From: Paragonimus skrjabini miyazakii
Taxonomy: Eukaryota > Platyhelminthes > Trematoda > Plagiorchiida > Troglotrematidae
NCBI GenBank assembly: GCA_014338405.1
Contig: JTDE01000426.1
Location: 65,142-129,141 of the forward strand
DNA length: 64,000 nucleotides
Direction of reading: 5' to 3'
Part shown: positions 35,331-46,048 of the stretch, one piece after another
How the letters are laid out: every line of letters starts with the position of its first letter
Numbering within the stretch: the first letter of the stretch is position 1
Position numbers and translations under genes: made by a program
The notes under the pieces: generated by a model
The model's input: the letters and a program-made list of their open reading frames with translations, nothing else
Told to the model about the DNA's origin: nothing
Database searches by the model: none

Positions 35331-37215
35331 AGCGATTTTTGATCTATCTTTCCAATCTACCAAATTATTTGTTGACGTAGTCACTGGCTGTACGTGCACC
35401 CATCTAGAGGACATCATGAAAGTCTGGTGCAAACACACTGGTAGCCTACTAAACCGTCCTGCTGCCGTTGACTAGGTGACCTTAAGCAGCTTGCAGCAAC
35501 AAGCTGTCGAAGCTTCACTGAACCCCCTCCGGTTTTTCCAGAAGTGAGGAGAGCGATTAAACAACTGGGCAGTGAAAATGCTGCAAATGGAGATAGATTG
35601 GCAGGTGATATACTGAACAGTGGCGGATCGGCGTTGGAACGTGCTTTACTTCAGCTGGTTTACTCCATTTGAGAGTATGAATAATACCACACGAGTTCAC
35701 AAGAGCCTATATTATACCTTTAAGGCACCGACAGCTATCGTGGCGTTAGTCTGCTGAGAGATACTGACAATTTATTGGCAAGTCTCCTTCTGTACCCACT
35801 GAATACGGGCGTTTTGAAGACCAATCTCTCTGAGGAATCATTGAGGATCTCGGGCGAATCAGAGTAAGATCGGCTTCACGTTTGCTGCTAGACAGGTTCG
35901 GGAGAAGTACCGGGAACGCAACCAGTGTCTGTGTACCCTTTACGTGGATTTTGCCAACGGGTTTAACTCAATGGGCCACAAGACACTGTGGACGATGACT
36001 GGAGATTTAGATGGATATCCAGGTAAGTTCATCAATTTGATTAGGATGTTGCATACTGGTATGGAAACAAAAGTAAAATCATATGGATCCATCTTTGGTG
36101 ATTTTGACATTGTGACTAATGTGAAGCAGGGTTATGTCCTAGCCCCAAACCTACTTAGTGTATACTTGTTCGTCATGTTAACCATAGCTTTTCAAGACAA
36201 GACGGGGGAGATGTTAGTGGTGAGTACCGGGTGGATGGGTGTCTAATGAACATTCGACGTTTCGGTGCCCGAAGTCGACTACATATCCCAACGATGCGCA
36301 GGCTTCTGTCTGCAGGTGACACCGCGCTGTTAGCACACAGTGAAGATGAACTACCGCGATTAGCCACGGCTTTCGTGATTACGGCGTCCAAGTTTCGTTT
36401 CAATATCAACACAGTTAAGCCATTTTGTTTCTTGCAGCTTTCTCTGGGCGGAGGTGCTCTTCCTGCTTGTGCGTTTGAGATTCATATCAGTAGAGACATT
36501 GTCGACAGCTGCGTAGACATCTGCTACTTGGGTGGCAACTTTTTCACAGATCTGCCCGCGGACCGCGAGTTACGAGCTGGTGTGGCAAAGTTTAGTGTTG
36601 ATTTGGAACGTCTCGAAAGACGTATATTGAAGAACTACAGCCTGAGGATGGTCACTAAGCTCTGTACCTACCACACAGTGGTGTTGTCTACACCGCTCTA
36701 CAACAGTGGACCTTCTACAGTGTACCAGCGTAACGTGCGCTATCCGAGTAGTTTCCATTTCTAGTGTCTAAGATGCACATTTGGTATTAGGTGGTTAGAC
36801 ATGGTTCTGAAAACTAAGATACTGCAGCAAGCGGCATGGACGGGATGGAAGACATGATGAGGCTAAATCAGCTTCGTTGACTAGGTTAAGCGCGTGGAGT
36901 GGGCCATAACCGGATTCCGAAGTAGGTGTTTTGCGGACAACTGAAATCAGGTATGTGAAATCTTGGTGGTCAAAAGCTGAGGTACCAGAGTGCTCTGCAA
37001 GTGCCTTTCAAGTTGTAAAATTGATTTTAGATGTTGGGAGACTTAGCGTCTGAAAGGACTGTCAAAAGAAATACGATCCGGACATGGATCCGCAAGTTTA
37101 GTGAGCAGTTTCTGCGCGGTGCGCTAGGGAACCATGGGTGCCATAAGTTGCGGTAGCATGCCTGTATGGCGTTGCGATGAATGCCACTGCGAATACTCTG
37201 GCCGTCTGTGATTAG
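35279..37215 (+). pseudogene. RTE reverse transcriptase domain and C-terminus (relic)
   Basis: Begins with GYADRPHYNQFYDMLKAIF and LLNRPAAVD, then PEVRRAIKQLGSENAANGD in another frame, the family's fingers region. Palm motif A is YVDFANGFNSM (about 35941-35973) with its Asp retained; motif B NVKQGYVLAPNL is conserved. Motif C, normally YADD, reads SAGD (36309-36320), so one catalytic Asp is gone. A frameshift falls between about 36225 and 36250. The thumb region RELRAGVAKFSVDLERLERR and the end CTFGIRWLDMV are clear. The last recognisable piece is MPVWRCDECHCEYSGRL, matching the family's terminal cysteine-rich end. Confidence 0.85.
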
Positions 37216-37350
37216 TTGGTCACAAGCATACTCAAAATCTACTGCTGTCAAAAGAGACAACGAGTAGGTTGGGCATAATTAGGTTATATCCGCTACACCC
37301 ACTTTTTATTGTTCATATCAATCAATGACTGCCGTCGTTTGGAACTAACC

Positions 37351-37785
37351 CGCTCCACTTTTTCATAAACTTGAGTGTCTTTGGCCTTATGCCATTCCTT
37401 TTCCTCAGTTTTGTTAGTGTACTGTGTAGTGAACGTTTTGTCTGTTTTTCAGGCTAATCTTCAAAATTGTTTATCTTTTTTATCCCCTCTAGACTACACT
37501 AACATGCATTCTCATACTGGACTGTTTGAATTATAGGTTCAATAGTGGAGTATCTCTGTTTATATTCTGAAAGCTAAGGGTTTCAGTTTGTGGTAACCAA
37601 TCAGTTGGCTAACCAGCATTAGCCGGTTGAACAGAAAACCTTCACTCACACACCTCCTTGTCTTATTCCTTCGGTTTTGTATTGGATACGTAGTGTATGA
37701 GTGGAACCACGAGTGATGCAATGCAAGCCACCTGTGGTGTGTGTTATATACAGGCGTATTTTGGCTGTAAGTCACTGTAGCAGGT
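37351..37785 (+). repeat. Dispersed repeat C, copy 2
   Basis: Colinear with 9747-10180 as described there, with an added block around 37450-37495. It starts about 135 bp after the RTE 3' end, but copy 1 has no RTE nearby, so the two are probably independent. Confidence 0.7.
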
Positions 37786-39984
37786 TTATCCGTAACTAGT
37801 AAGCAGATGCAACAGGAGGGAAAGTGATCAGATGCACTCGCGAAACTATAATGCAAAGAGGAAAGTCTAATTACCAACGTGACAAACTGATCTAAAGTGT
37901 GACCTTTTATTCTAACTACAGGAATACCTTCATCAAGTCGCCGGTAGCTAATTCTAACGTCATGTCATTCATTCTCACCGGATAATCCTGAATAGAAACC
38001 GCTCCGGATTCGAATATGCAGTTATTGCATCGTGACCACACATAGTTTACTGCTCATCTGTGCATTTCGAAGGTTTATTGCACTGGTCGCCGCTTTGTCG
38101 TGTGGAAATTCCACCGGCTACGTTGCTGCCCGCAGCCATCTTTGGGCGTTGTCTGCCTGTGTGTCACCTCCACGTCTTTTCCACTATTCAAAGCAAGTCG
38201 ATATCACGTGAGCAAATTTATCTGCAGACCAGACGCCAACATCTGTCATACGTATCGATGTCTGAAGTCGATTAAAATTTTGATACGCTCCATTTAATCT
38301 GACCTGCAATTTTGCTTCGGGCTGTTCACAATCATAATATTGCCTGAAGCTAGTGTTGTTTGCAGTGAAAGCGCGTTTGTGACTGACACACTCTCTAGGG
38401 ACATATCGACTGGGGAGCAGAAAGAGAGCAAAAACTGAAGAGTATTCAGCCGCTACTCGAGCTGCCTCCTAATAGCCACCCAGCTACACGTGTGTATAAA
38501 TTGATAAGACCAGTTTACTTTCGGTATCTGACCGATTATGCTTTGCGGTAACCTTGATTTTGTCTGGATTTTCGCTTAGGTCAGTTAACATTTTTAAAGT
38601 TTTTGTTGTTTTTCACTCATGTTGCAAGCGCTATACAAAAAATTGTTTTACATGCGATACAGAATAGCATGCCTCATTTCTCAGCTCACTGATATCTTCG
38701 GAAACTTTCGCCTGAATGTGTTTATCTAATTCCGTGTTGGAAATGGATCAGTGGCACATCACAAAGGTGTGAATAGCTGAGTTACTATAAGTGGAAACAC
38801 CCTTCAAATGCTGCACAACAGTAAACCAGTCTCGCTTCTAAATTCTTCTGCGGGGAATTAAAATAATCAAAGGTACTTGGAGTTCGTCAGCTGTTACGTG
38901 GATTTTTACCGTTACTCGCCGTTTTTCCGTCCAAGGGGTTAACAAAATATAAATCAACTGGACTCGGTTGGAAACTGCAGCTAGGTCAGGCACAACAAAC
39001 AGTCAAAAAGAACCAAAAAACAACACACAAATCTTTCAGCCGGACGCTCACTCGCCTAACATATTAGTCATGAGTAGTTCAACAGATTTAATCATCTAGA
39101 AGATGCCTAATTTTGAGCTCTCGGAATGGTTTTATCGCTCAGCTGACAGTAACCTTGTCGCGATTGCGCCTGGTATTGCGTTTGCTATCATTTGTTAGTA
39201 TCTAGCCACAGCCAAGACTTTCACAGTTGAGTCTCCTCTAAACGTGGTACTGCAATGAACTAATCTAATTAACCGAAGGTGAGGAAAAATACTCATTCGG
39301 GCTCATCGATTTCCTAGCACGGAAACAGGTTGGGCAAATTTGCATTTGATCACTGTCTTTACAAGCGGTAATAGGTATCGACTGGCCGACTACTAAGAGA
39401 AGCCCTATACGATAGTGCTAGAGCTGTTGAGCTGATATAATGACTTCGATATCACTAAGAAGTCGTCATCGCAATACTGTCCACTGAATCCACTGAACCT
39501 TCTGGAGACGATAAAGGAAGCCCAGCAGTTCTTAATATGGTCTGTTATCGATCGTTCGTGTGCCTATTTGGGAACAAGTGTCATTGAGTCATTGGCGTGT
39601 GGATCACTGTGATCATAGCAGAAACTGTAAAAAGACCAAACTTCAAGTACTCCTTTAGAGAAGGCGCTGCATTACAGGTAAGTTTCAGCAAAAACAATAA
39701 CAGACAGGTTGCGGACTGGCGTTTGCATATGATGATTTAGACATACCTTGCGTGCAGTCAATGAAATATTGTTATCAATATGCTCGCCGAGCAAATATGA
39801 GTCTCTGAGCTCAACTCCCGGTCCATGAAAATGTATACACTACTGGGTGACTTCGACAAACGGGGAATTCGAACCTAGTATTTTTGAACCTCGTCAACTG
39901 AAAACCTTTATCAGATTACAAAATCCGCGATAAATTATAAGTGTTGTTTGAATTGTAGGAATTCAAATTCTCCACCCGGAACTT
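37786..39984. other. Unassigned non-coding sequence
   Basis: A short translated stretch at about 38880-38940, LEFVSCYVDFYRYSPFF, faintly recalls the Ty3 RT connection block, but nothing around it supports an element. Two overlapping frames near 38060-38297 are not recognised. The segment at 39780-39870 holds a B-box-like gaattcgaacctag on the minus strand, possibly a SINE remnant. Confidence 0.4.
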
Positions 39985-40180
39985 ACTTTAAAGTCATCTC
40001 GGTGGATTTTGTGTGAGACAATGGTACGGGTGAATAAAAGAGTCCAAATCTGAAATTTCCGAGCCCCTGGTGTGACTGGGTAACTCAGTTAGTAGTTTGC
40101 TTGCCTTGTTTGGACACGCTGTTTCTGCAGCTAGTTCTAAGTCAGCTGAAGCCCTGATTTTTTGTAGTTAGTTCTCATCC
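39985..40180 (+). repeat. SINE B copy
   Basis: Plus-strand match to the reverse complement of the 24.2 kb copy: tcggtggatttt, gagtccaaatctgaaatttccgagcccctgg, then A-box-like tgggtaactcagttagtag, tttgcttgcc, and B-box-like agctagttctaagtc with gctgaagccc after it. Confidence 0.6.
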
Positions 40181-41229
40181 AAATGATTGAGGTAACGATA
40201 GTCGTCGGTAGCCACCACTTTCTTTCACGGATATAGTCTTCAGTTGACCCGGTTATAATTTACTGAACGCGATCTTGAGGCTACACAATACATGGCAGTC
40301 AGTTGTCTACTAGTAGCTCGATTTGTTTGGTCCACCGTATGTGATGTTAACACTCATATGTTGAATGCGGATATTCTCAGACGTAAGAGGAAGTATAAAA
40401 CCTAGGGCAACGTGTCGTTAGAGTGTCACTTTTGGTCTGTGAATCTGAGCAATAAACAATCGTTTAAAAGCGGGTATTAAATATAACTACTGTGACCCAG
40501 TGGAGTAAAACTTTTTAGGTGGGGTAGAAAAATTTATCAAAGAATGACACCCCAGTCTGAGCATTCGAGAGAATGGACACAAATAATGTTCACGTCGTTA
40601 TACCTTAACTTTGACTGTGATAATACACCTAAAAACTGGACCGTGCATCACAAATGAATCGAAGTTTCATCAAATACTGTGATGGCAGTTTAACGATATC
40701 AGAAGCAACCGAACATGCAATCGACAGTTTCACAAAATGTCAGAAAACAGTAGTTTTACTTAACTCTGTCATCTGTAATATCCATACTATGTTTATGAGT
40801 ATGTATCCCCGTAGGTTTCAAGAATTCCTGAACCGACTTTACTGCTTCATGTAATCATTAGTGAAGATATGAGTACACTCATTTATTCATCAGGTGTGGT
40901 CTACAAGTGGGTCATATAAGCTATTCAAGTGAATGTGAGGTGTAGTCAATCACTTTCTGGACATTCAAAGACTTTAGTTGTTTTTCATTCAAACTCTAGT
41001 GGTTATTAGTTTTCTTGACATTAGACTTAAAATCGATCAAATCCGATAAGCCATTCACCGATTCAAAGATATAGCCTAATCAATGTATCACAACTCGGCA
41101 GGAAATTTTATTTGAAGAAAAAGGATTACTTTGTATTTTACAATAGTAGAATATTAGTGAATTGAAAAAAGCATCTATCACAGAATCACCTGGAACGCTC
41201 ACCCTACAGACTGCTTACGCAGTGTTGCT
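40181..41229. other. Unassigned non-coding sequence
   Basis: No motif or repeat recognised; one 66-codon frame at 40654-40854 is taken as chance. Confidence 0.4.
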
Positions 41230-41234
41230 CACAA

Positions 41235-41505
41235 CCGCTAAATAGTCTGGGATAGAATACAACCCACAGCTGATCAAAGCAACCGCAACTGCACGAAACT
41301 TATAACTAACCCCCTCGTTAAACAGGTCGTAGACGCTACTTTGGCTTTAGTCAGTGCTCATCACTGGCGGATATCTTCTCGGCAACAAGGTTTGGACCCC
41401 AATCCACGGTCTTAGGAGGCAACCGTTTTGATCATTACGCCATGGACTTCACAGTAGACACGACCAAATAGTCATATTCAGGCTTTCCATCACGTTATGT
41501 TATTG
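41235..41505 (-). repeat. SINE A copy
   Basis: Minus-strand copy from the body (cccacagctgatc near 41262) through a degraded hammerhead region (gtcagtgctcatcactggcg) to the tRNA-like part. In minus orientation this reads aagtccatggcgtaatgatc, acggttgcctcc, and ends upstream at tttggtcgtgtctactg. The CTGATGA core is altered. Confidence 0.65.
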
Positions 41506-41589
41506 GTACTACTTAGGCTTTCCTATCACCTTCAAGGGAATCGTACTGTTAACGACAACTTGGGCTCAAGCCTAGGTCACTACGAAGAA

Positions 41590-41650
41590 TAAAATTACTG
41601 GTGAGCTATAACGAGAGCAAACCTCGAGAATGTAATGTTTCTTTCCGGAA
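41590..41650 (+). repeat. SINE A fragment
   Basis: Plus-strand piece actggtgagctataacgagagcaaacctcgag, the hammerhead stem II and following strand only. It lies about 85 bp beyond the minus-strand copy, again in inverted orientation to it. Confidence 0.55.
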
Positions 41651-43245
41651 ATGATCACCTAGATAATCTGTGTAACTGCAAACTTCGCCGTCTTCTGTGA
41701 TTAATGCATAAGACATATTAGATAAACTGACGCAATCACTTAACCTACTGAGAGCGAGTGAATTGTGATCCAAGTAACCTGAGCAAACAATGAAAAATTA
41801 TGCGAAGAAACGCGTAACAATTAATGGTGTACGACCTTTGACCTGTTTCGACAAAGCAGCGAACAAGACTTTGCGTTTCTGTGTTTGATCATCAGGCTAA
41901 TTACAGCACAATAAATATGAAAACAGTAACTGGGATGAGTCAGAAAAACGGTCAATAGAGGTTAGGGACAGCGTGTTTGTTACTAGTTATGCAATCACTG
42001 TACCAAACTATCGGCTTGACTGATTGTGTGCCAGTGGAGATTGTGTTCACACGAACTTCTTCTGATGCCAGGGTTGCGCAACCGGATACTAATGGCTTCG
42101 GTAACGGTCAACCACAGAGAAAATAGGTCTTGTTCTCTAATTTGTCGTTCCCATGAGTCCTATGGGTATTCTCGAACGGATTAAAAATTAGTAACAGAAT
42201 GTTGTGGAAAAAACGATCTGTCTGTCACAGACAGATTGAAGAATGTTCTGTTGCACAAAATTACGTCTTCCTCACATTCTCCTTTAAAGAGGACAAAGAA
42301 GTAGTAATTCTGAAGGAGCTTAGGACAAACAAAATAAAGAGCATTTACAATTGGTCCCATTGAGTTTAAATGCTCAGACAGATCAAACAAAAAACGAGGA
42401 GAGTGTCCAAAAACTGTCCCGAACAATGACCAAAGTTTATCATTAAAAACTTCCTCGGATCTGTCAATGACCTAAGTTTAGGGTAACCGAAAGTTTTCAT
42501 TCACGTCCGAAATATCAAACAATCCACTGTAATCATTTTCAACTAATGACCCGCATAGACTAAAGGGCTCAATAGGGCACTGTTGTTTATGGCTGACGTG
42601 AATTGCATCCGTTCCTCCAGAACGCAATTGAGTAAACAAGAATAAACTTTAAGTTGTCTAAGAATACCCGGTTTAGCTATGGGAAGTACTTGTAACGAGA
42701 ACAAGCTCGATTTTAGTGTTTCATTATCAGGCTAAGTACAAAATACATTTATATGGGCTATTCACATGCAAAAGAAGATACAATGAAGAATCGAACGGTT
42801 CGTTATCAATTTCACAAGGATCAGGTCGATTGTACAAAATAACGAGAGCCACTAAAATAAACTGGCCAACTTATACATTTACTGTGGTTATAGTCGGAAC
42901 AAACAAACTAGCTTGTACATTGCTTTTATATTTACTTCCAGGTCAATAAGATTGTAAACTTCCTGTTCCCTCCGAATTCTCTTCTGGCGCATCATGTGTT
43001 GATTTGTCAACAGATTTGTGCCATGTTGACTTTATCCTCCTGTGTGACTGTCTGCTAATATTCTGCCCGTTCAAATGCTCGGCAGTTTATTATCCCAACA
43101 CTGGTCAGTAGCATCGTGGATACCTTACTTTAAACGTTCGTTTAAGCTGAGCTCACACGTGCATCTCCAAACAAATGTTCTTCGATAGTGAAATATCGAA
43201 AACACTTTTGCGAAAAGTACAGCATTCGACACAAATAATTTGCCT
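41651..43245. other. Unassigned non-coding sequence
   Basis: No recognised motif. An 81-codon minus-strand frame (42181-42426) and a 77-codon plus-strand frame (42716-42949) are not identified. Confidence 0.4.
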
Positions 43246-43247
43246 CA

Positions 43248-43442
43248 AGTTGAACATCACCCACAATTGATCGCAGCTGTCGCATTCACATATATTTTCC
43301 AGTCGGCCCCTTTCGAAAAGAAGCACTAGACTCGAGTTTTGCTCTCATTAGAGCTCGTCAGTAGTGCATATCATCGCCACTGCCGGGACTAGAACCACGG
43401 CCACGCTGTTCATGAGGCAACCGTGTTTACCACGGTTGACAA
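43248..43442 (-). repeat. SINE A copy, truncated at the A box
   Basis: Minus strand from the body (caagttgaacatcacccacaattgatcgcagctg) to a hammerhead-like region with CTGACGA, a perfect 5-bp stem II gctct/agagc with loop aatg, but AAAAC instead of GAAAC. Then the B-box-like gttctagtcc and gttgcctcatgaacagcgtgg. Homology stops near gtggtaaacac, within the A box. Confidence 0.75.
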
Positions 43443-44780
43443 GATACCTCACATTTTGTTTGATCAACCAAAGTTTCGAGAGGTGAGAGTGAGGATAAAT
43501 GAAACCACGTCGATAAAACAGTGTCATGCAGAACTACACCAACGGGTGAATCTGGTTTATGTGATCGACGTATCCAACAGTGGATCAACCAGACTAACCG
43601 GCGTGTTTATTTCAAGGCTGTAAGTATTCCACAAAGTTGATAGAAATGGATTGTTATTATGCCAGATTCATTCATCAATTTGAGCAGCCCAAGGAGGAAA
43701 CACAAGGTTGACCAAATGAATTCAATGAGCGCACTCTTTTCAACAACAAACACCTAACACCCGAAATTAAGTAAACGAAAAGCTAACTGAAAATTAGTGC
43801 ACCGAGTTACTGGTGGCTTTCTGATACCGCATTGACCCTGGTTAGATAAACCAAGGCAAGCGTTATGTAATTAGTATGTTGGTTCTATCACACAACAACG
43901 TCCTGTGGTGATTGATTAACAAGGCTTGAATAAACCTAGACAAATTCGCCCGGTTGCACGCTGTGGTCATGGTGGAGAACAGTGAGACGTGTATGGTTTT
44001 TTCAACAATAAATAAAGAAGAAACTGGGATAACTTTTATGTTGAAAGTACTAACAATTATTGGAAAACAAACTTTCACTTATTCACCCTGCTCAACATAT
44101 CAAGGTAAATTTGTTTCGACAAGAGGCTGAGTGAAATATATATGATATGCTGAACAGTCGTCAGTATTTTTAAACGTTTCCGAACCAGGATATTCTTTCG
44201 TTTATAGGACGCCTGCGAACAAAGTCTGTTACAGCTAAGCATTTTATGTGCCAAAGCATTTGGATACAACAGGATTATCGAATGTCTAAACGATCCTCAC
44301 ATCAACCCCAATGTAAATGGTCGATCAGCTGACTTCAATTGTGAGACTAACGGTGTACAAGGAGGATTCACAATGAGATCAGCGTTGCTCATATTTTCTT
44401 CCTGCTAATCTACATTAATTACGTGCTTATTAACGTTGAACGATGAGTTGGACGCTGTCTCATTGATCTTGCCTATAATTATCGTCCTTCTACTGAGCGT
44501 TGAAACCAGTGTAACTTCAAATGATTTTCTACCACACCTGCTGCACTCTGTCCAATTTGGGAAGATGGAAAGCATTCACTCCTTGACTTCGAATGGCCAC
44601 TTGACAGAACGTAAATCGAAATCATTGACTGGAGGGGAGCGGTAAATGAATGCAACTTGATACTCCGATGGTCTACTTTGATATTTCAAAAGCTGACCTC
44701 TGACGTTTCTGACAATGTCTAACTCCATCAAGTTCCTGCACTTCGGCTAAAACTATTGAGTTTTTACTGTTTTCAATACA
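43443..44780. other. Unassigned non-coding sequence
   Basis: A 69-codon frame at 44436-44645 begins at TTG and has a hydrophobic LILPIIIVLLLSV stretch, but it has no ATG start and no support from neighbours. No repeat recognised. Confidence 0.35.
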
Positions 44781-44785
44781 GATTA

Positions 44786-44860
44786 AACGTCATCCACAAT
44801 TGATCGCAGCTGTCACACTCGCGTAGACTTTCTAGTCGGCCCCTATATTAAAATCGATAT
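44786..44860 (-). repeat. SINE A body fragment
   Basis: Minus-strand body piece, atccacaattgatcgcagctgtcacactcgcgtagactttctagtcggcccc, fused to the plus-strand tail motif that opens the next unit. Confidence 0.65.
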
Positions 44861-45310
44861 CCCCTACTACTCATCAGTAATCAAATACCGCTCAACAAGT
44901 CAATGATTTCTGTGATTTCAACTTGTAGAGAAGTCCTAGTCGAGAGGTTATCGATTGAAGTTAACAGATAGTAACTGTGTCTCTATTTCGAGACGATCGG
45001 GCAATGCGGTCATTACTCACAAGCGGAAGTGGTTTAGCGCTCACATGATAATTCGGTCGTGTCTAATGTGAATTCAATGGAGCAGTGGTAAACACGGTTG
45101 CCTTATGAACAACGTGGCCGTGGTTCTAGTCCCGGCAGTGGCGATGATATGCGCTACTGACGAGCCCTAATGAGAGCGAAACTCGAGTCTTGTGCTTCTG
45201 CTATTCGAAAGAGGCCGACTTGAAAGTCTATGGGAATGTGACAGCTGCGGTCAATTGTGGGTGATGTTCAACTTGAAATAGACCAAATCCCCTACTACTT
45301 ATCAGTAAAC
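44858..45310 (+). mobile_element. SINE A full unit with hammerhead-like core
   Basis: Tail motif cccctactactcatcagtaa at 44861-44880 and again at 45289-45308 (cccctactacttatcagtaa), 428 bp apart. Between them: gaagtcctagtcgagaggttatcgattg, an A-box-like tggagcagtggtaaac, gttgccttatgaac, a B-box-like ggttctagtccc, the hammerhead-like core, and the body ccgacttgaaagtctatggg with gtcaattgtgggtgatgttc. This is the best-preserved copy in the window. Confidence 0.8.
45120..45190 (+). ncRNA. Hammerhead-ribozyme-like core in SINE A
   Basis: CTGACGA at 45157-45163 (position 7 is variable in hammerheads), stem II with gc and ta/ag pairs, GAAAC at 45178-45182. The strand actcgagtc pairs with ggttctagt ending in GTC at 45129-45131 over nine positions with one mismatch and two G-U pairs. 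A 5-bp stem tggcg/cgcta sits where stem I should be, but seven extra bases separate it from the GTC triplet, so this is not a canonical active fold. Confidence 0.6.
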
Positions 45311-45359
45311 AAGTAATTTGATTATTTAACATGATTAGCCAGATTACAATAAGTTTAAA

Positions 45360-45580
45360 CTCCCTTTTGTTAGGGGTCGTCTACAGTGCATATGCTTACC
45401 AGTACCAGGATTTCGACTTTGACTACAATGCTCTGAAAAGTTTACGCATTTGTGATCATTTGTGAACGGCGTTCACTTTTCAAAGATATTGAGCACTATC
45501 CACATTTCATCACAGCTGTTACATTCCCATAGACCTTCCAGTCGGCCCCTTTCGAAAAGAAGCAATAGACACATGAGTAA
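45360..45580 (-). repeat. SINE A fragments, degraded
   Basis: Minus-strand pieces: cagtgcatatgcttaccagtaccagg resembles the core-to-B-box segment, and ccacatttcatcacagctgttacattcccatagaccttccagtcggcccc (45498-45549) is a clear body fragment. It is followed at about 45610 by a plus-strand tail. Confidence 0.55.
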
Positions 45581-45609
45581 TTAGTGTTCAGTTTGTTGCA
45601 ACCAAGAAA

Positions 45610-46048
45610 GTTCCCTGTTGCTCAGCTATATTCGAAATGTTACTCAACACTGTGTTTTAGATTTTGTGGTTTCAACTTAATGTGAAGTCTTAATCGGTGG
45701 GACATCGCTTGAAATTAACAAGATAGTTACTGTCTGCTCTCGAGGTGATCGGGCACTGTGAACTGCTCACAAGCGAACCTGGTCGAGGGTTCTGACATGA
45801 TAAACCGGTAGTGTTTAATGTGAAGTCATTGGCACAGCGGTTACCATGATTGTCTAAGGAGAACAAGTTGGAACTTGAGGTCCTAGTCGTGGCAACGACA
45901 TGCGCTACTGACATGGTCGGATAAAAGCTAAATCCATGTCATTAGCGCCCTTGTAAAAAAGGTCGGTTGGAATGTGTATGTGACTGTGAACCTACGATCA
46001 TTTGTGAGCCGTGTTTAATTTATACCAACCAAAGTTTACTACTATAAA
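45610..46048 (+). mobile_element. SINE A full unit, diverged
   Basis: Opens with a diverged tail (ccctgttgctcag near 45613) and closes near 46045 (tttactactataaatt), about 421 bp apart. Recognisable inside: gaagtcttaatcggtgggacatcg, gtgtttaatgtgaagtcattggcacagcgg (A-box-like), gaggtcctagtcgtgg (B-box-like), catgcgctactga and the body gtcggttggaatgtgtatg. The GAAAC half of the hammerhead core is lost. Confidence 0.65.

Larger units (their letters stand above)
34105..37215 (+). mobile_element. RTE-clade LINE, nearly full coding length, frame-broken
   Basis: About 3.1 kb read on the plus strand through many frameshifts and stops. The endonuclease half opens with a block around ERRIVLIAMELSRYGIDVTAL (34159-34222), then a frame change near 34268 into GYTYYQIGYSADDARLQGV and VCFAVADRI, then RQFVLSDRNARAGHDSVVW (family GDFNARVG block) and ECGTDHRLVSAKL. 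The RT half carries FTFAARQVREKYRE, YVDFANGFNSM, NVKQGYVLAPNL and LLSAGDTALLAHSED. The C-terminus continues with RCTFGIRWLD and ends near MPVWRCDECHC. Domain order endonuclease then RT in one polyprotein, with this RT sequence type, matches RTE elements common in flukes. The copy is dead. Confidence 0.88.

Noticed and set aside
38875..38945. Ty3 reverse-transcriptase block (LEFVSCYVDFYRYSPFF)
   Set aside because: Only a loose resemblance over about 17 residues; flanking translation in all frames shows no further RT or RNase H motifs.
44436..44645. Small secreted-protein exon with a hydrophobic N-terminus
   Set aside because: The frame starts at TTG, not ATG, and neither splice context nor family similarity supports it.
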